Source: Brevibacillus thermoruber 423
GTDB taxonomy: Bacteria > Bacillota > Bacilli > Brevibacillales > Brevibacillaceae
Reading direction: 5' to 3'
Length of the DNA stretch: 64,000 bases
Assembly: GCF_000454065.1 (NCBI RefSeq)
Contig: NZ_KE695655.1
Coordinates: 87,684-151,683 of the forward strand
Below the pieces are notes generated by a model. It was not told where the DNA came from. It did not search any database and saw only the letters and a list, made by a program, of their open reading frames with translations. The translations under genes and the position numbers were made by a program. Shown one piece after another: positions 50,253-61,008 of this stretch. Positions within the stretch are counted from its first letter, which is position 1. Every line of letters starts with the position of its first letter.

Positions 50253-50693
50253 ATGAAAAAAACGTCCGATGAGATTTTGTACCAGGAAGAGTCCGGCTAC
50301 AAAGACCTGCTGCTGCGCAAAAACATGAAAATGCGCATCATGGAGACGCTTTTCTTTGTCGTCGGGATGCTCCTTTTGTCTCAATTTTTCAACACCCAGA
50401 CACCGGCTTTCAAAGTGCTCGCCTTTGCCATCGCGATCGCAGTCGTCGGCCTGGCGCCGTTTGTGTACAAGTATACGCTGCGGCCGTCGTACAAGCTGAC
50501 CAAGACGCATCTGATCGTCTCCATGGGCGGCCGGGAGACGAGCTATCCGCTGTCGGAGGTGGAGCCGATTTTTGAAGGCCGCCATTTGTACAAGCTGGGC
50601 GGCAAGCGGCATTCGTTGATGGTGTCCCGGCAGTTTCTCAACCATCTCAACGAACGGCTGTTTGTCTATCAAAAGCTGCAAAAGAGGAGATAA
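50253..50693 (+). CDS. Hypothetical two-helix membrane protein
   Basis: 146 residues, ATG at 50253 behind GATGAGGTGAAGCAG. Two adjacent membrane helices (METLFFVVGMLLLSQFF and VLAFAIAIAVVGLAPFVY) are followed by a soluble part reading LRPSYKLTKTHLIVSMGGRE, TSYPLSEVEPIFEGRHLYKL. The strand pattern recalls bacterial PH-like (YdbT/YcxB-type) membrane proteins, but I cannot assign a family firmly. It sits 8 bp before alr and is probably co-transcribed with it. Confidence 0.6.
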   Translation: MKKTSDEILYQEESGYKDLLLRKNMKMRIMETLFFVVGMLLLSQFFNTQTPAFKVLAFAIAIAVVGLAPFVYKYTLRPSYKLTKTHLIVSMGGRETSYPLSEVEPIFEGRHLYKLGGKRHSLMVSRQFLNHLNERLFVYQKLQKRR

Positions 50694-50701
50694 CGAACGA
50701 G

Positions 50702-51907
50702 ATGAAACCGTACTGCCGCGATACCTGGGTTGAAGTGGATCTGGATGCGATTCGGGCCAATGTGCAGGCGTTCCGCCGCCACATACCGGCTTCCGCCGGC
50801 ATCATGGCCGTCGTCAAGGCGGACGGCTACGGACACGGCGCCTTTCACGTCGGCAGGGAAGCGCTGGACAGCGGTGCCGATTCGCTCGCCGTGGCGATGC
50901 TGGACGAAGCGATTGTGCTGAGAAAGGCGGGGATCACCGCGCCCATCCTGGTGCTCGGCTACACGCCCCCGGATTCGGTGGTGGCCGCCAGCCGCTGGGA
51001 GGTGGAGCTGACGGCCTACCACGCCGACTGGATGACGGAGGCGAACCGTTTGCTGCAGGAGGCGTCGGCCAAGCCCGTCGGCATTCATATCAAGGTGGAT
51101 ACGGGCATGGGCAGAATCGGCGTGCGCGCCAAAGACGAGCTGTTTGCCGTGGTGGAAGCGCTCGAAAACAGCCCCCTGCTCCGCTGGGCGGGCATTTTCA
51201 CGCACTTTGCCACCGCCGACGAACCGGATGTCACGCTGGTCTGCGAGCAGCACGAGCGGTTCCAGTCGTGTTTGCGCGCCTTGCGGGAGACGGGCAGGCG
51301 GCTGCCGCGCGTCCACTGCTCCAATACCGCTGCCGCCATCGCCTTTCCCGAATGGGGGTATGATACGATCCGTTTGGGCATAGGTTTATACGGATTATAC
51401 CCTTCCGCCTACATGAAGCAGCAGGCTCGCGTGCAACTGGTTCCGGCGCTTTCCCTGAAGACCCGGATTGCCCATGTCAAGCGAATGACCGAAGCGCCCT
51501 ACACGACCAGCTACGGGGCGACGTACACTGCGCAGCCGGGCGAGCAGATCGCCACGCTCCCGATCGGCTATGCCGACGGGTTTTCCCGGCTGCTGTCCAA
51601 TCGCGGATCGGTTCTGTACAAGGGCTGTCGGGCGCCGGTGGTCGGCAGGGTCTGCATGGACCAGATCATGGTCAGGATCGATCACGGAACGGCACGGGTA
51701 GGTGACGAGGTGGTGCTGTACGGCAAACAGGGGGACGACGAAATCTCGCTGGATGAAGTGGCCGATTGGTTGGGGACGATTAACTACGAGGTCGCGTGCA
51801 TGCTTGATCACCGCATCCCGCGCGTCTACCTGCGCGGCGGCAAAGTGGTGGACGTGTACCATTCGCTGACGAGACAGCACGACCTGTCACAAAGTGTAAA
51901 TAACTAG
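50702..51907 (+). CDS. alr: Alanine racemase
   Basis: 401 residues, ATG at 50702 behind AGGAGATAACGA. The N-terminal PLP barrel begins TWVEVDLDAIRANVQAFRRH, with the PLP lysine in IMAVVKADGYGHGA (about residue 40). Other motifs are HIKVDTGMGRIGV, WAGIFTHFATADEPD, GIGLYGLYPS, the catalytic Tyr in TSYGATYTA, and VVGRVCMDQIMVRI. It interconverts L- and D-alanine for peptidoglycan. The gene order alr - ndoAI - ndoA is conserved with Bacillus. Confidence 0.94.
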   Translation: MKPYCRDTWVEVDLDAIRANVQAFRRHIPASAGIMAVVKADGYGHGAFHVGREALDSGADSLAVAMLDEAIVLRKAGITAPILVLGYTPPDSVVAASRWEVELTAYHADWMTEANRLLQEASAKPVGIHIKVDTGMGRIGVRAKDELFAVVEALENSPLLRWAGIFTHFATADEPDVTLVCEQHERFQSCLRALRETGRRLPRVHCSNTAAAIAFPEWGYDTIRLGIGLYGLYPSAYMKQQARVQLVPALSLKTRIAHVKRMTEAPYTTSYGATYTAQPGEQIATLPIGYADGFSRLLSNRGSVLYKGCRAPVVGRVCMDQIMVRIDHGTARVGDEVVLYGKQGDDEISLDEVADWLGTINYEVACMLDHRIPRVYLRGGKVVDVYHSLTRQHDLSQSVNN

Positions 51908-52098
51908 CAGTCGACATCAGGCAGGAATTTGCGGATGGAGCGCGAATACAAGTAGAGCGCAAAACGGGCTTTTTTTGCCTGACAGCGATCGGACAGGTAT
52001 ATTTTTGAAAATGGTTCGACATAATGGTATTGTTCCTACCGGATCGCGGTGGAACGAGCACTGCGGATGTTACGGTCATGGTTGGAGGTGGATTTGTC

Positions 52099-52377
52099 TT
52101 GTCTAAGTCTAACACGAAACGCATCATGATCAGCTTGCCACAGCACTTGCTCCAGGAAGTGGATGGCGTCATTCAAAAAGAAAAATCCAATCGCAGCGAG
52201 TTTATTCGCCAGGCGATGCACCTTTACTTGAAAGAGCGCAAAAAACGTGTCATTCGCGAAACCATGCAAAAGGGTTACATGGAAATGGCGAAAATCAATC
52301 TGAAAATGGCATCGGAGGCATTTGGCGCAGAGGAAGAGGCTGACCATACTCTTATCCGCTTAGTTAGCGGGGTGTGA
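52099..52377 (+). CDS. ndoAI: Antitoxin EndoAI (ribbon-helix-helix)
   Basis: 92 residues; TTG at 52099 chosen, seven bases after GGAGGTGG, rather than an upstream ATG at 52024. The N-terminal RHH domain is KRIMISLPQHLLQEVDGVIQ with KSNRSEFIRQAMHLYLKERK; the C-terminal toxin-binding part is MQKGYMEMAKINLKMASEAF then LIRLVSGV, closely matching B. subtilis EndoAI. It neutralises the EndoA RNase and likely autorepresses the pair. Its stop is 3 bp from the toxin start. Confidence 0.92.
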   Translation: MSKSNTKRIMISLPQHLLQEVDGVIQKEKSNRSEFIRQAMHLYLKERKKRVIRETMQKGYMEMAKINLKMASEAFGAEEEADHTLIRLVSGV

Positions 52378-52380
52378 CTT

Positions 52381-52731
52381 GTGATTGTCAAACGTGGCGA
52401 TGTGTTTTTCGCTGACCTGTCACCGGTCGTTGGCTCTGAACAGGGAGGCGTGCGGCCTGTTTTAGTCATTCAAAACGATATTGGCAATCGCTTTAGTCCA
52501 ACGGTCATCGTCGCCGCCATCACGGCGCAGATTCAGAAGGCGAAACTGCCGACGCATGTAGAGATTGACGCAAAAACGTACGGATTTGACCGTGACTCCG
52601 TGATTCTGCTGGAACAGATTCGAACCATTGACAAACAACGGCTGACCGATAAAATAACGCATCTGGACGACGAGATGATGGATCGCGTCAATGAATCCCT
52701 GCAGATCAGCCTGGGACTCATTGACTTTTAA
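52381..52731 (+). CDS. ndoA: Toxin EndoA (MazF-type mRNA interferase)
   Basis: 116 residues, GTG at 52381. MazF/PemK fold: [60 protein letters not shown] and [17 protein letters not shown], with the conserved Arg (GVRPV) and Thr/Ser of the active site. It cleaves single-stranded RNA at specific short sites (UACAU in B. subtilis) unless bound by EndoAI. A strong terminator separates it from the sigma-B module. Confidence 0.95.
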   Translation: MIVKRGDVFFADLSPVVGSEQGGVRPVLVIQNDIGNRFSPTVIVAAITAQIQKAKLPTHVEIDAKTYGFDRDSVILLEQIRTIDKQRLTDKITHLDDEMMDRVNESLQISLGLIDF

Positions 52732-52751
52732 TCGTTTGCCGGATGCTCAGA

Positions 52752-52790
52752 CAGCAAAAACCACTTGTGCGACAAGTGGTTTTTTTGCTG
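52752..52790 (+). terminator. Terminator of the alr-ndoAI-ndoA transcript
   Basis: AAAAACCACTTGT (52756-52768) pairs with ACAAGTGGTTTTT (52772-52784), with outer CAGC/GCTG pairing and a T run. Confidence 0.9.
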
Positions 52791-52902
52791 TGGGGGCAGG
52801 GATTCGAAACGGCGGCAGCGAAATGATTCCGTAGACAAAAAATGACACGTTTTGCTAATGGATCGGATCGGTGACAAGCGCGGATGGAAGGAGTTTCCGG
52901 TT

Positions 52903-53334
52903 GTGACAGAGCCTTATTCAGAACAAGTCAACATCGCAACAGAGGCGGACATTGTCACGGCCAGGCAGATCGGCCGCAACATGGCGAGACAACTGGGCTT
53001 CGGCACCATTATGCAGTCCCGCATCGCCACCACCATCTCCGAACTGGCGCGCAACATCTACTTGTACGCGGACAGCGGCACGATTTTCATCGAACAGGTG
53101 GAGCGGGACAGCCGTGTCGGGCTGCGGATCACGGCTGCCGACACCGGTCCGGGCATCGCCGACATTCGCAAGGCGATGGAGGACGGGTATTCCACGTCAG
53201 GCGGTTTGGGAGCGGGACTGCCGGGGGTGAAGCGGATGATGGACGATTTTTTTCTGGAGAGCGTCCCCGGAAAAGGAACGCGTGTCATCGTCGTCAAGTG
53301 GCGGAACGAAGCGGGGGGAGGTGACCCCGGTTGA
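52903..53334 (+). CDS. rsbT: RsbT-like serine kinase / anti-sigma regulatory factor
   Basis: 143 residues; GTG at 52903 chosen because GGAAGGAG lies nine bases upstream; an ATG at 52858 has no SD. HATPase motifs: TARQIGRNMARQLGFGTIMQ, SRIATTISELARNIYLYADS (N-box), ITAADTGPGI (G1) and GYSTSGGLGAGLPGVKRMMD (G2). In B. subtilis RsbT is held by the RsbR/RsbS stressosome and, when freed, binds and activates RsbU. rsbR and rsbS are not upstream here. The stop overlaps the rsbU start (TTGA). Confidence 0.88.
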   Translation: MTEPYSEQVNIATEADIVTARQIGRNMARQLGFGTIMQSRIATTISELARNIYLYADSGTIFIEQVERDSRVGLRITAADTGPGIADIRKAMEDGYSTSGGLGAGLPGVKRMMDDFFLESVPGKGTRVIVVKWRNEAGGGDPG

Positions 53335-54332
53335 CGGATTACGACCTGGAAGAACAGTATGCGCGCCTGCTGCGGGATTACCGGGAGGGCAAAGGAGAAG
53401 CCCAATTGTACGGAGCCCAGCAGTTGGGAAAGCAGCTCTTGGCCCGCAACGTCTCCCCGGAAGAGCTCGCCGACCTGCACGGACGGGCGCTGGAGCGTTT
53501 GGGGCCGGTTCCTGAGTTCGTCCGGGAGTCGTTTCAGATTTTGACGGAAATCATGATCGAGTATGGTAACGCTTACCGCTCGATTCACAGTTGGCGGAGT
53601 CGGCATCAACAGTTGGAGTCGGAAATCGCCGTAGCCTCCGCGATGCAGCAGGCGCTGCTGCCGCAGAGGCTTCCCTCCTGCCCCGGTGTGGACGTGGGGC
53701 TGGTCAGCGTTCCGGCCAAGCAGATGAGCGGCGACTACTACGATTTTGTCTGCCACGACAGCCACAGGTTCAGCCTGGCGATCGCCGACATAACGGGCAA
53801 GGGGATTCCCGCGGCCATGTGCATGTCGATGCTCAAATACGCCATCGACGGCCTGGGCGAGATGGAGCTGGGGCCGGCGGACATCCTGCGTCATTTGAAC
53901 AATGTCGTGGAGCGGAACCTCGATCCGAGCATGTTTGTCACGATGGTGTACGGCCGTTACGACGCGGCTGTTCACCGCTTTTGCTACGCGACGGCGGGAC
54001 ATGAGCCGGGGTTTTTGTACCGGCGGGCCGAGGACCGCTTTTACGATCTCGAAGGCCGGGGCGCGGCCCTGGGAATTGCGCCGGGAAGCACGTACGAGGA
54101 GCGGGAAGTGGCGCTCGAACCGGGAGATTGCCTGATCCTGTTGACGGACGGCGTGACGGAACGCAAGGTGGGGAGAGCGTACTTCCAAAGGGAGGAGCTG
54201 GTTTCCTATCTGCAGGGGGAAGTGGGGGCACCTGCCCAGGAGATGGCCAACCGCCTCTACCGCAGGCTGCTGCTCCTCTCCCAGTTTGAACTGCCGGATG
54301 ATTACACCATGATCATACTTCGACGTACGTGA
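53331..54332 (+). CDS. rsbU: PP2C-type phosphatase RsbU
   Basis: 333 residues, TTG at 53331 overlapping the rsbT stop, with SD GGGGGGAGGTGA. The N-terminal RsbT-binding helical domain spans residues 1-85 (LEEQYARLLRDYREGKGEAQ). The PPM phosphatase domain follows: VASAMQQALLPQRLPSCPGV, VPAKQMSGDYYDFV with the metal-binding Asp residues, SLAIADITGKGIPAAMCMSM, YATAGHEPGFLYR and CLILLTDGVTERK. It dephosphorylates RsbV to release sigma-B. Confidence 0.92.
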   Translation: MTDYDLEEQYARLLRDYREGKGEAQLYGAQQLGKQLLARNVSPEELADLHGRALERLGPVPEFVRESFQILTEIMIEYGNAYRSIHSWRSRHQQLESEIAVASAMQQALLPQRLPSCPGVDVGLVSVPAKQMSGDYYDFVCHDSHRFSLAIADITGKGIPAAMCMSMLKYAIDGLGEMELGPADILRHLNNVVERNLDPSMFVTMVYGRYDAAVHRFCYATAGHEPGFLYRRAEDRFYDLEGRGAALGIAPGSTYEEREVALEPGDCLILLTDGVTERKVGRAYFQREELVSYLQGEVGAPAQEMANRLYRRLLLLSQFELPDDYTMIILRRT

Positions 54333-54358
54333 GCACAGCATACGGGAGGGAGTTGCGG

Positions 54359-54712
54359 ATGGACCTGACGATTACGCACACAAGCAACGGCGGTGAACAC
54401 GTGCTGGTACTCGCAGGGGAAATCGACGCCTTTACGGGGCCGCAGCTAAAGGAGCGCCTGCTGCCGCTGGTCAACCAGCCGGACGTGAGGAGCGTCGCCG
54501 TGGATCTGACAGCCGTTGAATACATGGACAGCACGGGGATCGGTATTTTTGTCGCGGCGATGAAAGCGTGCAGGCAGACGGGCTGCCGGCTCGTCGTGGA
54601 ACGTCTGTCGCCGCGCGTGGAGCGGCTGTTTCGCCTCACCGGATTGTATGAACGAATTGTTCCCCGCAAAGGAGAGAGCGACGAATGGCGCAACGACCTG
54701 AGGCCGATGTGA
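54359..54712 (+). CDS. rsbV: Anti-anti-sigma factor RsbV
   Basis: 117 residues; ATG at 54359 behind GGGAGGGAGTTG (a GTG at 54329 overlapping rsbU is in frame but has no SD). STAS domain: HVLVLAGEIDAFTGPQLKER, VAVDLTAVEYMDSTGIGIFV with the phosphorylatable Ser in DSTG, and SPRVERLFRLTGL. Unphosphorylated RsbV binds RsbW and frees sigma-B. The 3' end overlaps rsbW by 28 bp. Confidence 0.92.
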   Translation: MDLTITHTSNGGEHVLVLAGEIDAFTGPQLKERLLPLVNQPDVRSVAVDLTAVEYMDSTGIGIFVAAMKACRQTGCRLVVERLSPRVERLFRLTGLYERIVPRKGESDEWRNDLRPM

Positions 54713-55176
54713 TCCGACTGACGCTGCCAGCCCGGGCGGGGTATGTGGGCGTTGTCCGCCTGACTGTTTCGGGCATTGCCAACCGGATGGGATTTGCCTA
54801 CGAGGAGATCGAAGACATCAAGCTGGCGGTGGCCGAGGCCTGCACCAACGCGGTGAACCACGCCTACGACCGCTCCGCCGAGGAGATGGAGCTGAGCGTC
54901 ACCTGCCGCGTGTTTCCGGATCGCCTGGTCATCGAAGTGGCAGATCAGGGGAAAGGGTTTTGGTTTGACGGACAGCCGGCAGATTTGAGGCCGATCCACC
55001 CCGATGCGGACCTCGACGACGTGGCCGAAGGAGGACTGGGTCTGTTCCTGATCCATGCGCTGATGGACGAAGTGGACGTTCAGGTGGGCGAGGGAGTGAC
55101 GGTTTCCATGACCAAGTACGTGCGGGGGGATGGGGTGGCTTGCGATGACCGGGCAGATTCCGAAGCGGAAGCCTAG
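54685..55176 (+). CDS. rsbW: Serine kinase / anti-sigma-B factor RsbW
   Basis: 163 residues, ATG at 54685 with AAAGGAGAG inside rsbV. GHKL kinase motifs: YEEIEDIKLAVAEACTNAVN (N-box), LVIEVADQGKGFW (G1) and DVAEGGLGLFLIHALMDEVD (G2). It binds and silences sigma-B and phosphorylates RsbV. It overlaps both neighbours, ensuring a fixed RsbV:RsbW:sigma-B ratio. Confidence 0.92.
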   Translation: MAQRPEADVIRLTLPARAGYVGVVRLTVSGIANRMGFAYEEIEDIKLAVAEACTNAVNHAYDRSAEEMELSVTCRVFPDRLVIEVADQGKGFWFDGQPADLRPIHPDADLDDVAEGGLGLFLIHALMDEVDVQVGEGVTVSMTKYVRGDGVACDDRADSEAEA

Positions 55177-55933
55177 CCGCGAAGAGCTGATTCGGCTGGT
55201 CGGCGCGTTTCGTGAGACAGGGGACCCCGGTTTGCAGGAGGAACTGGTTCGCGCCTATACCCCACTCGTGGAGACGCTTGCGAAAAAATTCGTGCGCGGC
55301 CAGATTTCCTACGAGGACGTGTTTCAGGTGGGCATGCTCGGGCTGCTTGCCTCCTTTCGCCGGTTTGACCCCTCGCTGGGCCGCACGTTCGAGAGTTTTG
55401 CCGTTCCGACCATTGTCGGGGAGATCAAGCGCTACATCCGCGACAAGACCTGGAGCGTCCACGTCCCCCGGCGGATCAAGGAGCTGAGCCCGAAGATCAA
55501 GCGTACGGCGGACGAACTGACCGCCCGCCTGCAGCGCTCCCCGCAGATTGCGGAAATCGCGGACGCGCTCGGCATCAGCGAGGAAGACGTGCTGGAGACG
55601 CTGGAGATGGGACGGAGCTACTATTCCCTGTCGATCGACAGCGAGCTGGAGTCGGACAGCGACGGCAACGCCGTCTCGCTTCTGGACGTGGTCGGGGTGG
55701 AAGAGGAAGGGTATGACCGGATCGACCGGCAGTTGATGCTGGACCGCGCCCTGCATGCGTTGGACAAACGGGAACAGGCCATCATTCATCTTACGTTTTA
55801 TCGGAATTTGAGCCAAAAGCAGGCAGGGGATCTGCTGGGCATGTCCCAGATGCACGTTTCGCGGCTGCAGCGCAGGGCTCTCGGCAAACTGCGGGCGGCG
55901 CTGCAGGCTGACCAACCCGACATCGTAACGTAA
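55145..55933 (+). CDS. sigB: RNA polymerase sigma factor SigB
   Basis: 262 residues from ATG 55145 within the rsbW tail (ATG 55130 is an alternative). Region 2 is KKFVRGQISYEDVFQVGMLG, LLASFRRFDPSLGRTFESFA and VPTIVGEIKRYIRDKTWSVH. Region 3 is PRRIKELSPKIKRTADELTA, and region 4 is LDKREQAIIHLTFYRNLSQK then LGMSQMHVSRLQRRALGKL. General stress sigma factor of the SigB/F/G subfamily; the upstream rsbVW pair supports SigB. No rsbX follows; a terminator and tex come next. Confidence 0.92.
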   Translation: MTGQIPKRKPSREELIRLVGAFRETGDPGLQEELVRAYTPLVETLAKKFVRGQISYEDVFQVGMLGLLASFRRFDPSLGRTFESFAVPTIVGEIKRYIRDKTWSVHVPRRIKELSPKIKRTADELTARLQRSPQIAEIADALGISEEDVLETLEMGRSYYSLSIDSELESDSDGNAVSLLDVVGVEEEGYDRIDRQLMLDRALHALDKREQAIIHLTFYRNLSQKQAGDLLGMSQMHVSRLQRRALGKLRAALQADQPDIVT

Positions 55934-55940
55934 CCGACGG

Positions 55941-55968
55941 CGGAGGTGGACACCACCTCCGTTTTTTG
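55941..55968 (+). terminator. Terminator of the rsb-sigB operon
   Basis: CGGAGGTGG (55941-55949) pairs with CCACCTCCG (55953-55961), followed by six T residues. Confidence 0.9.
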
Positions 55969-56040
55969 CGCGATTGCGCTGGGGGGCCATTTGCCGGTTG
56001 TGATACAATAACCGCGTAGGACGAGTGCAGGAGGTACGGA

Positions 56041-58200
<2,160 letters not shown>

Positions 58201-58204
58201 CAAA

Positions 58205-58262
58205 GAGCCCGGACTCCTCCGTCCGGGCCAAGGGAGGCCGCCCACAAAAAAAGCGGCCTCCT
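58205..58262 (-). terminator. Paired hairpins between tex and cmpA
   Basis: Two G+C stems: AGCCCGGAC (58205-58213) with GTCCGGGC (58220-58227), and GGAGGCCGC (58233-58241) with GCGGCCTCC (58252-58260). On the plus strand the second is followed by TCTTA; on the minus strand the first is followed by TCTTTGTCA. They separate the convergent tex and cmpA genes and may terminate both. Confidence 0.6.
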
Positions 58263-58263
58263 C

Positions 58264-58386
58264 TTACTCCAGGCGGCCGCCGTGTTTTTCCCAATATAGA
58301 AACCAGCAACTGTTCAACAGGCGAATCTGCCGCAAGTCCTTCCCGAAGAAGGCACGCTGCAGCTGCCTGCGCATCCACTGTGGCAT
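58264..58386 (-). CDS. cmpA: Cortex morphogenetic protein CmpA
   Basis: 40 residues, ATG at 58386 behind CCAGGAGGTACTC. The sequence MPQWMRRQLQRAFFGKDLRQ, IRLLNSCWFLYWEKHGGRLE is clearly homologous to B. subtilis CmpA (37 residues; MPxWxxxQxQxAFxxKDxxQIxLLNxCWxxY). CmpA acts in the mother cell with ClpXP as a quality-control adaptor that removes misassembled spore-coat SpoIVA. The position between tex and sprT is conserved. Confidence 0.92.
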   Translation of the reverse strand: MPQWMRRQLQRAFFGKDLRQIRLLNSCWFLYWEKHGGRLE

Positions 58387-58465
58387 GAGAGTACCTCCTG
58401 GCGTCAATCGTCTATTGGCAATGTATGCCGAAGACGCGCCGGAGGTACCTGTTTCTTTGCGAAGC

Positions 58466-58801
58466 TTATTCCTCTTCGTTCAAAAACTCAAGCTGCGCCT
58501 GCAGGGCGCGGATTTCCGTGAGCAGGGAGACGAGCGGATACTCGCTCTCCTGAAGAGCGGCAAAACGGCGCTCCAAGCGGCTGACGTAGGCGAGGCCCTC
58601 TTCAACCGGGCAGGCGTCGCTCAGCAGTTCCAGCCCGGTGCACTCGGCGACGATGACGGGCAGTTTCGGACGGTCGGCGATGGTCAGCTTGCCGATCTCC
58701 TTGTGCAGCCGTTTGAGCAATGCGACCAGTTGGTACATATGGGATTCGGGCATGGCGACAAAGCGCAGCCCGGTTTGTTCCTGCAAAATCAGATAACGCA
58801 T
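58466..58801 (-). CDS. Hypothetical protein
   Basis: 111 residues, ATG at 58801. Mostly helical: [60 protein letters not shown] and [19 protein letters not shown] at the C-terminus, which looks like a coiled coil. No signal peptide or membrane segment. I recognise no family. It shares direction with cmpA and lies 80 bp upstream of it, so they may be co-transcribed during sporulation. Confidence 0.6.
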   Translation of the reverse strand: MRYLILQEQTGLRFVAMPESHMYQLVALLKRLHKEIGKLTIADRPKLPVIVAECTGLELLSDACPVEEGLAYVSRLERRFAALQESEYPLVSLLTEIRALQAQLEFLNEEE

Positions 58802-58913
58802 AAGTCCTCCACCATTCTACGTGTCTTTCCCAACAAGTGTAGCCTATTCATCCGCCACTTTTCAATATGTGCGGGAAAGGTCGGGGGACAGGCGGGAGGA
58901 CGGGGAGGAAACC

Positions 58914-59387
58914 ATGACGGATCAGGAATTGCAGACGCTGGTGGAAGCCATATCGGAGGAGTTTTTTGGCAAACCGTTCCGCCACCGCGCCCGCTTTAAC
59001 CGGCGGCTGCGCACGACAGGCGGGCGGTACCTGCTCCAATCACACGATATCGAATTGAACCCCCGCCACCTGGAAGAGCACGGGGAAGCGGAACTGATCG
59101 GGATCATCAAACACGAGCTGTGCCACTACCACCTGCACCTGGAAAAACGGGGGTATCGGCACGCCGACCGGGAGTTTCGCGAGCTGTTGAAACAGGTGGG
59201 CGGCAGCCGGTACTGCCGGGAGGTAAGCGGCGGCCGGACCCGGCTGCCCTACCGGTACGAACTGGTCTGCCGGGCGTGCGGCATGCGCTACAAGCGCAAG
59301 CGAAAGATGAACCCGGCCCGATACCGCTGCGGCCGCTGCCGGGGAAAGCTGTCGCTCAGGGAGCTGGCGCCGGCGGACGGCGGCTGA
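58914..59387 (+). CDS. SprT-like zinc metalloprotease-fold protein
   Basis: 157 residues; ATG at 58914 behind CGGGGAGGAA, rather than an upstream in-frame start at 58821. The SprT fold is seen in [33 protein letters not shown] and the zinc motif [20 protein letters not shown] (HExxH). A C-terminal zinc ribbon has [12 protein letters not shown] and [10 protein letters not shown] (two CxxC). It corresponds to B. subtilis YdcK, which follows cmpA (YdcI/Tex region). Proteolytic activity of this bacterial subgroup is not established. Confidence 0.88.
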   Translation: MTDQELQTLVEAISEEFFGKPFRHRARFNRRLRTTGGRYLLQSHDIELNPRHLEEHGEAELIGIIKHELCHYHLHLEKRGYRHADREFRELLKQVGGSRYCREVSGGRTRLPYRYELVCRACGMRYKRKRKMNPARYRCGRCRGKLSLRELAPADGG

Positions 59388-59443
59388 CTGCCGGCGGGGG
59401 AAGCGCAGGAGACAGCGGGGCTCGTCAGTGGAAGCCCGCTTCC

Positions 59444-59473
59444 TTGCGCGCCTTTGTACGGCAACGGTATAAT
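59444..59473 (+). promoter_or_regulatory. Sigma-A promoter of the thiL-tsaEB-rimI-tsaD operon
   Basis: TTGCGC (59444-59449) and TATAAT (59468-59473) are 18 bp apart. Transcription would start near 59480, which rules out the in-frame ATG at 59476 as thiL start. Confidence 0.7.
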
Positions 59474-59505
59474 GAATGCACTATGTGGAAAAAGGAGCGT
59501 TCGCG

Positions 59506-60519
59506 GTGGCGCACGACGAATTTTCGCTCATCCGCCAGTGGACGAGCCGCTCGGCCGGCCAGGAAGGAAACGGGCTTTCAGTGGGGATCGGCGACGATGC
59601 CGCCGTCTTTTCCCCCTCCCCGGGCATGGAGGTGGTCGCCTGCTGTGACGCCATGGTGGAAACCGTCCATTTTCTGCGGGAGACGATGAAGCCGAGCGAT
59701 ATCGGCTACAAGGCGGTCATCAGCAATATCAGCGACGTGGCGGCGATGGGCGGGATCGCTCGCTTTGCCCTGGTCAGCATCGCCGTACCGCCGCGCTGGA
59801 CGGCGGCGGAATGCCGGGAGATCTACGACGGGATTTACGAGGCGTGCGCGGCGTACGGTGTCCGGGTGATCGGCGGGGACACGGTGGCGGCGCCCGACGC
59901 CCTGCACCTTTCCGTGACCGTATTGGGGGAAGTGGAAAAGGGGCGGGCGCTTCGCCGCTCGGGCGCGCGGCCGGGGCAGCTCGTGTTTGTGACCGGTCAT
60001 CTGGGAGGGTCGGCCGCAGGACTTCACCTGCTGCTGCAGACCAGAGACGCGGGGGCGCGGGTGCCGTCCGAGTGGTCCGTGCTGGTCGCCTGCCACCAGC
60101 GGCCCGCGGCGCAGATTGAGGCGGGACGCCTGCTGCTCGCGTCCGGTTCGGCGGGGGCGCTGAACGACATCAGCGACGGGCTTGCCTCCGAGCTGTGGGA
60201 GATCGCCGAAGCGAGCGGCGTGAGACTGGTGGTGGACGCCGCGCAGGTGCCGGTGCACGAAGCGACCCGGGCGTACGCCGCACAGGCGGGCAGGGACCCG
60301 CTGGACTGGGCGCTGTACGGAGGCGAAGACTATCAGTTGGTGGGCACGGTGGACCCGGCGGGCGCGGAGACACTTGCGCGGCGATGTGCCCAATCGGGCA
60401 TTTCCTTCACCGTCATCGGCCGCGTGGAAGAGGGCGGACCGTCCGTCACGCTGTGCCGCGACGGCGTATGCGGTCCGCTGGCAAAAGCGGGCTACAATCA
60501 TTTTGCACAAGCCGACTGA
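59506..60519 (+). CDS. thiL: Thiamine-monophosphate kinase
   Basis: 337 residues; GTG at 59506, eight bases after AAAAAGGAG. PurM-like fold: LSVGIGDDAAVFSPSPGMEV, DAMVETVHFLRETMKPSDIG, YKAVISNISDVAAMGGIARF, VRVIGGDTVAAPDALHLSVT, LNDISDGLASELWEIAEASG and DWALYGGEDYQLVGTV. The acidic Asp-rich motifs bind Mg-ATP. It phosphorylates TMP to thiamine pyrophosphate. First gene of a five-gene operon with the t6A genes, an arrangement common in Bacillales. Confidence 0.93.
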   Translation: MAHDEFSLIRQWTSRSAGQEGNGLSVGIGDDAAVFSPSPGMEVVACCDAMVETVHFLRETMKPSDIGYKAVISNISDVAAMGGIARFALVSIAVPPRWTAAECREIYDGIYEACAAYGVRVIGGDTVAAPDALHLSVTVLGEVEKGRALRRSGARPGQLVFVTGHLGGSAAGLHLLLQTRDAGARVPSEWSVLVACHQRPAAQIEAGRLLLASGSAGALNDISDGLASELWEIAEASGVRLVVDAAQVPVHEATRAYAAQAGRDPLDWALYGGEDYQLVGTVDPAGAETLARRCAQSGISFTVIGRVEEGGPSVTLCRDGVCGPLAKAGYNHFAQAD

Positions 60520-60537
60520 CAAGAGAGGATGACAGGG

Positions 60538-61008
60538 ATGACATACAGGTGGACGCTGTCCGGAGTCGGGGACACCCAGCGCTTTGCCGAGCGTCTGGCC
60601 GAACGGCTGCGGCCGGGCGACTTTCTGGCGCTGGAGGGCGACCTGGGCGCGGGCAAGACGACATTTACCCAGGGGCTGGCCCGCGGTCTGGGCGTGCGGC
60701 AGGTGGTGAACAGTCCGACGTTTACCATCATAAAAGAGTATCAGGGACGGCTGCCGCTTTATCACATGGATGTCTACCGGGTGGGAGACGATGTGGATTC
60801 GCTCGGCCTGGACGAGTATTTTTTCGGTGATGGAGTCTGCGTGGTCGAGTGGGCTTCCCTGATCGAGGATGTGCTGCCGCAGGAGCGGCTGACGGTCATC
60901 CTGCGAAACGAGGGGGCGGACACCCGCCGTATCGAACTTGTGCCGCAGGGGGAGCGGTATGTGACTTTGTGCGAGGAGTTTGATGGTGATGCGCGTACTG
61001 GCGATTGA
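60538..61008 (+). CDS. tsaE: tRNA t6A synthesis ATPase TsaE
   Basis: 156 residues; ATG at 60538 has the better distance from GAGAGGA than ATG 60529. P-loop LEGDLGAGKTTFTQGLARGL, then NSPTFTIIKEYQGRLPLYHM, DVYRVGDDVDSLGLDEYFFG and VCVVEWASLIEDVLP, all TsaE hallmarks. It drives turnover of the TsaB-TsaD complex that makes threonylcarbamoyl-adenosine in ANN-decoding tRNAs. Overlaps tsaB by 26 bp or so. Confidence 0.93.
   Translation: MTYRWTLSGVGDTQRFAERLAERLRPGDFLALEGDLGAGKTTFTQGLARGLGVRQVVNSPTFTIIKEYQGRLPLYHMDVYRVGDDVDSLGLDEYFFGDGVCVVEWASLIEDVLPQERLTVILRNEGADTRRIELVPQGERYVTLCEEFDGDARTGD

Noticed and set aside
52041..52098. ATG start at 52024 for the EndoAI antitoxin
   Set aside because: TTG 52099 has an ideal SD and gives the family's usual length; the extension is not RHH-like.
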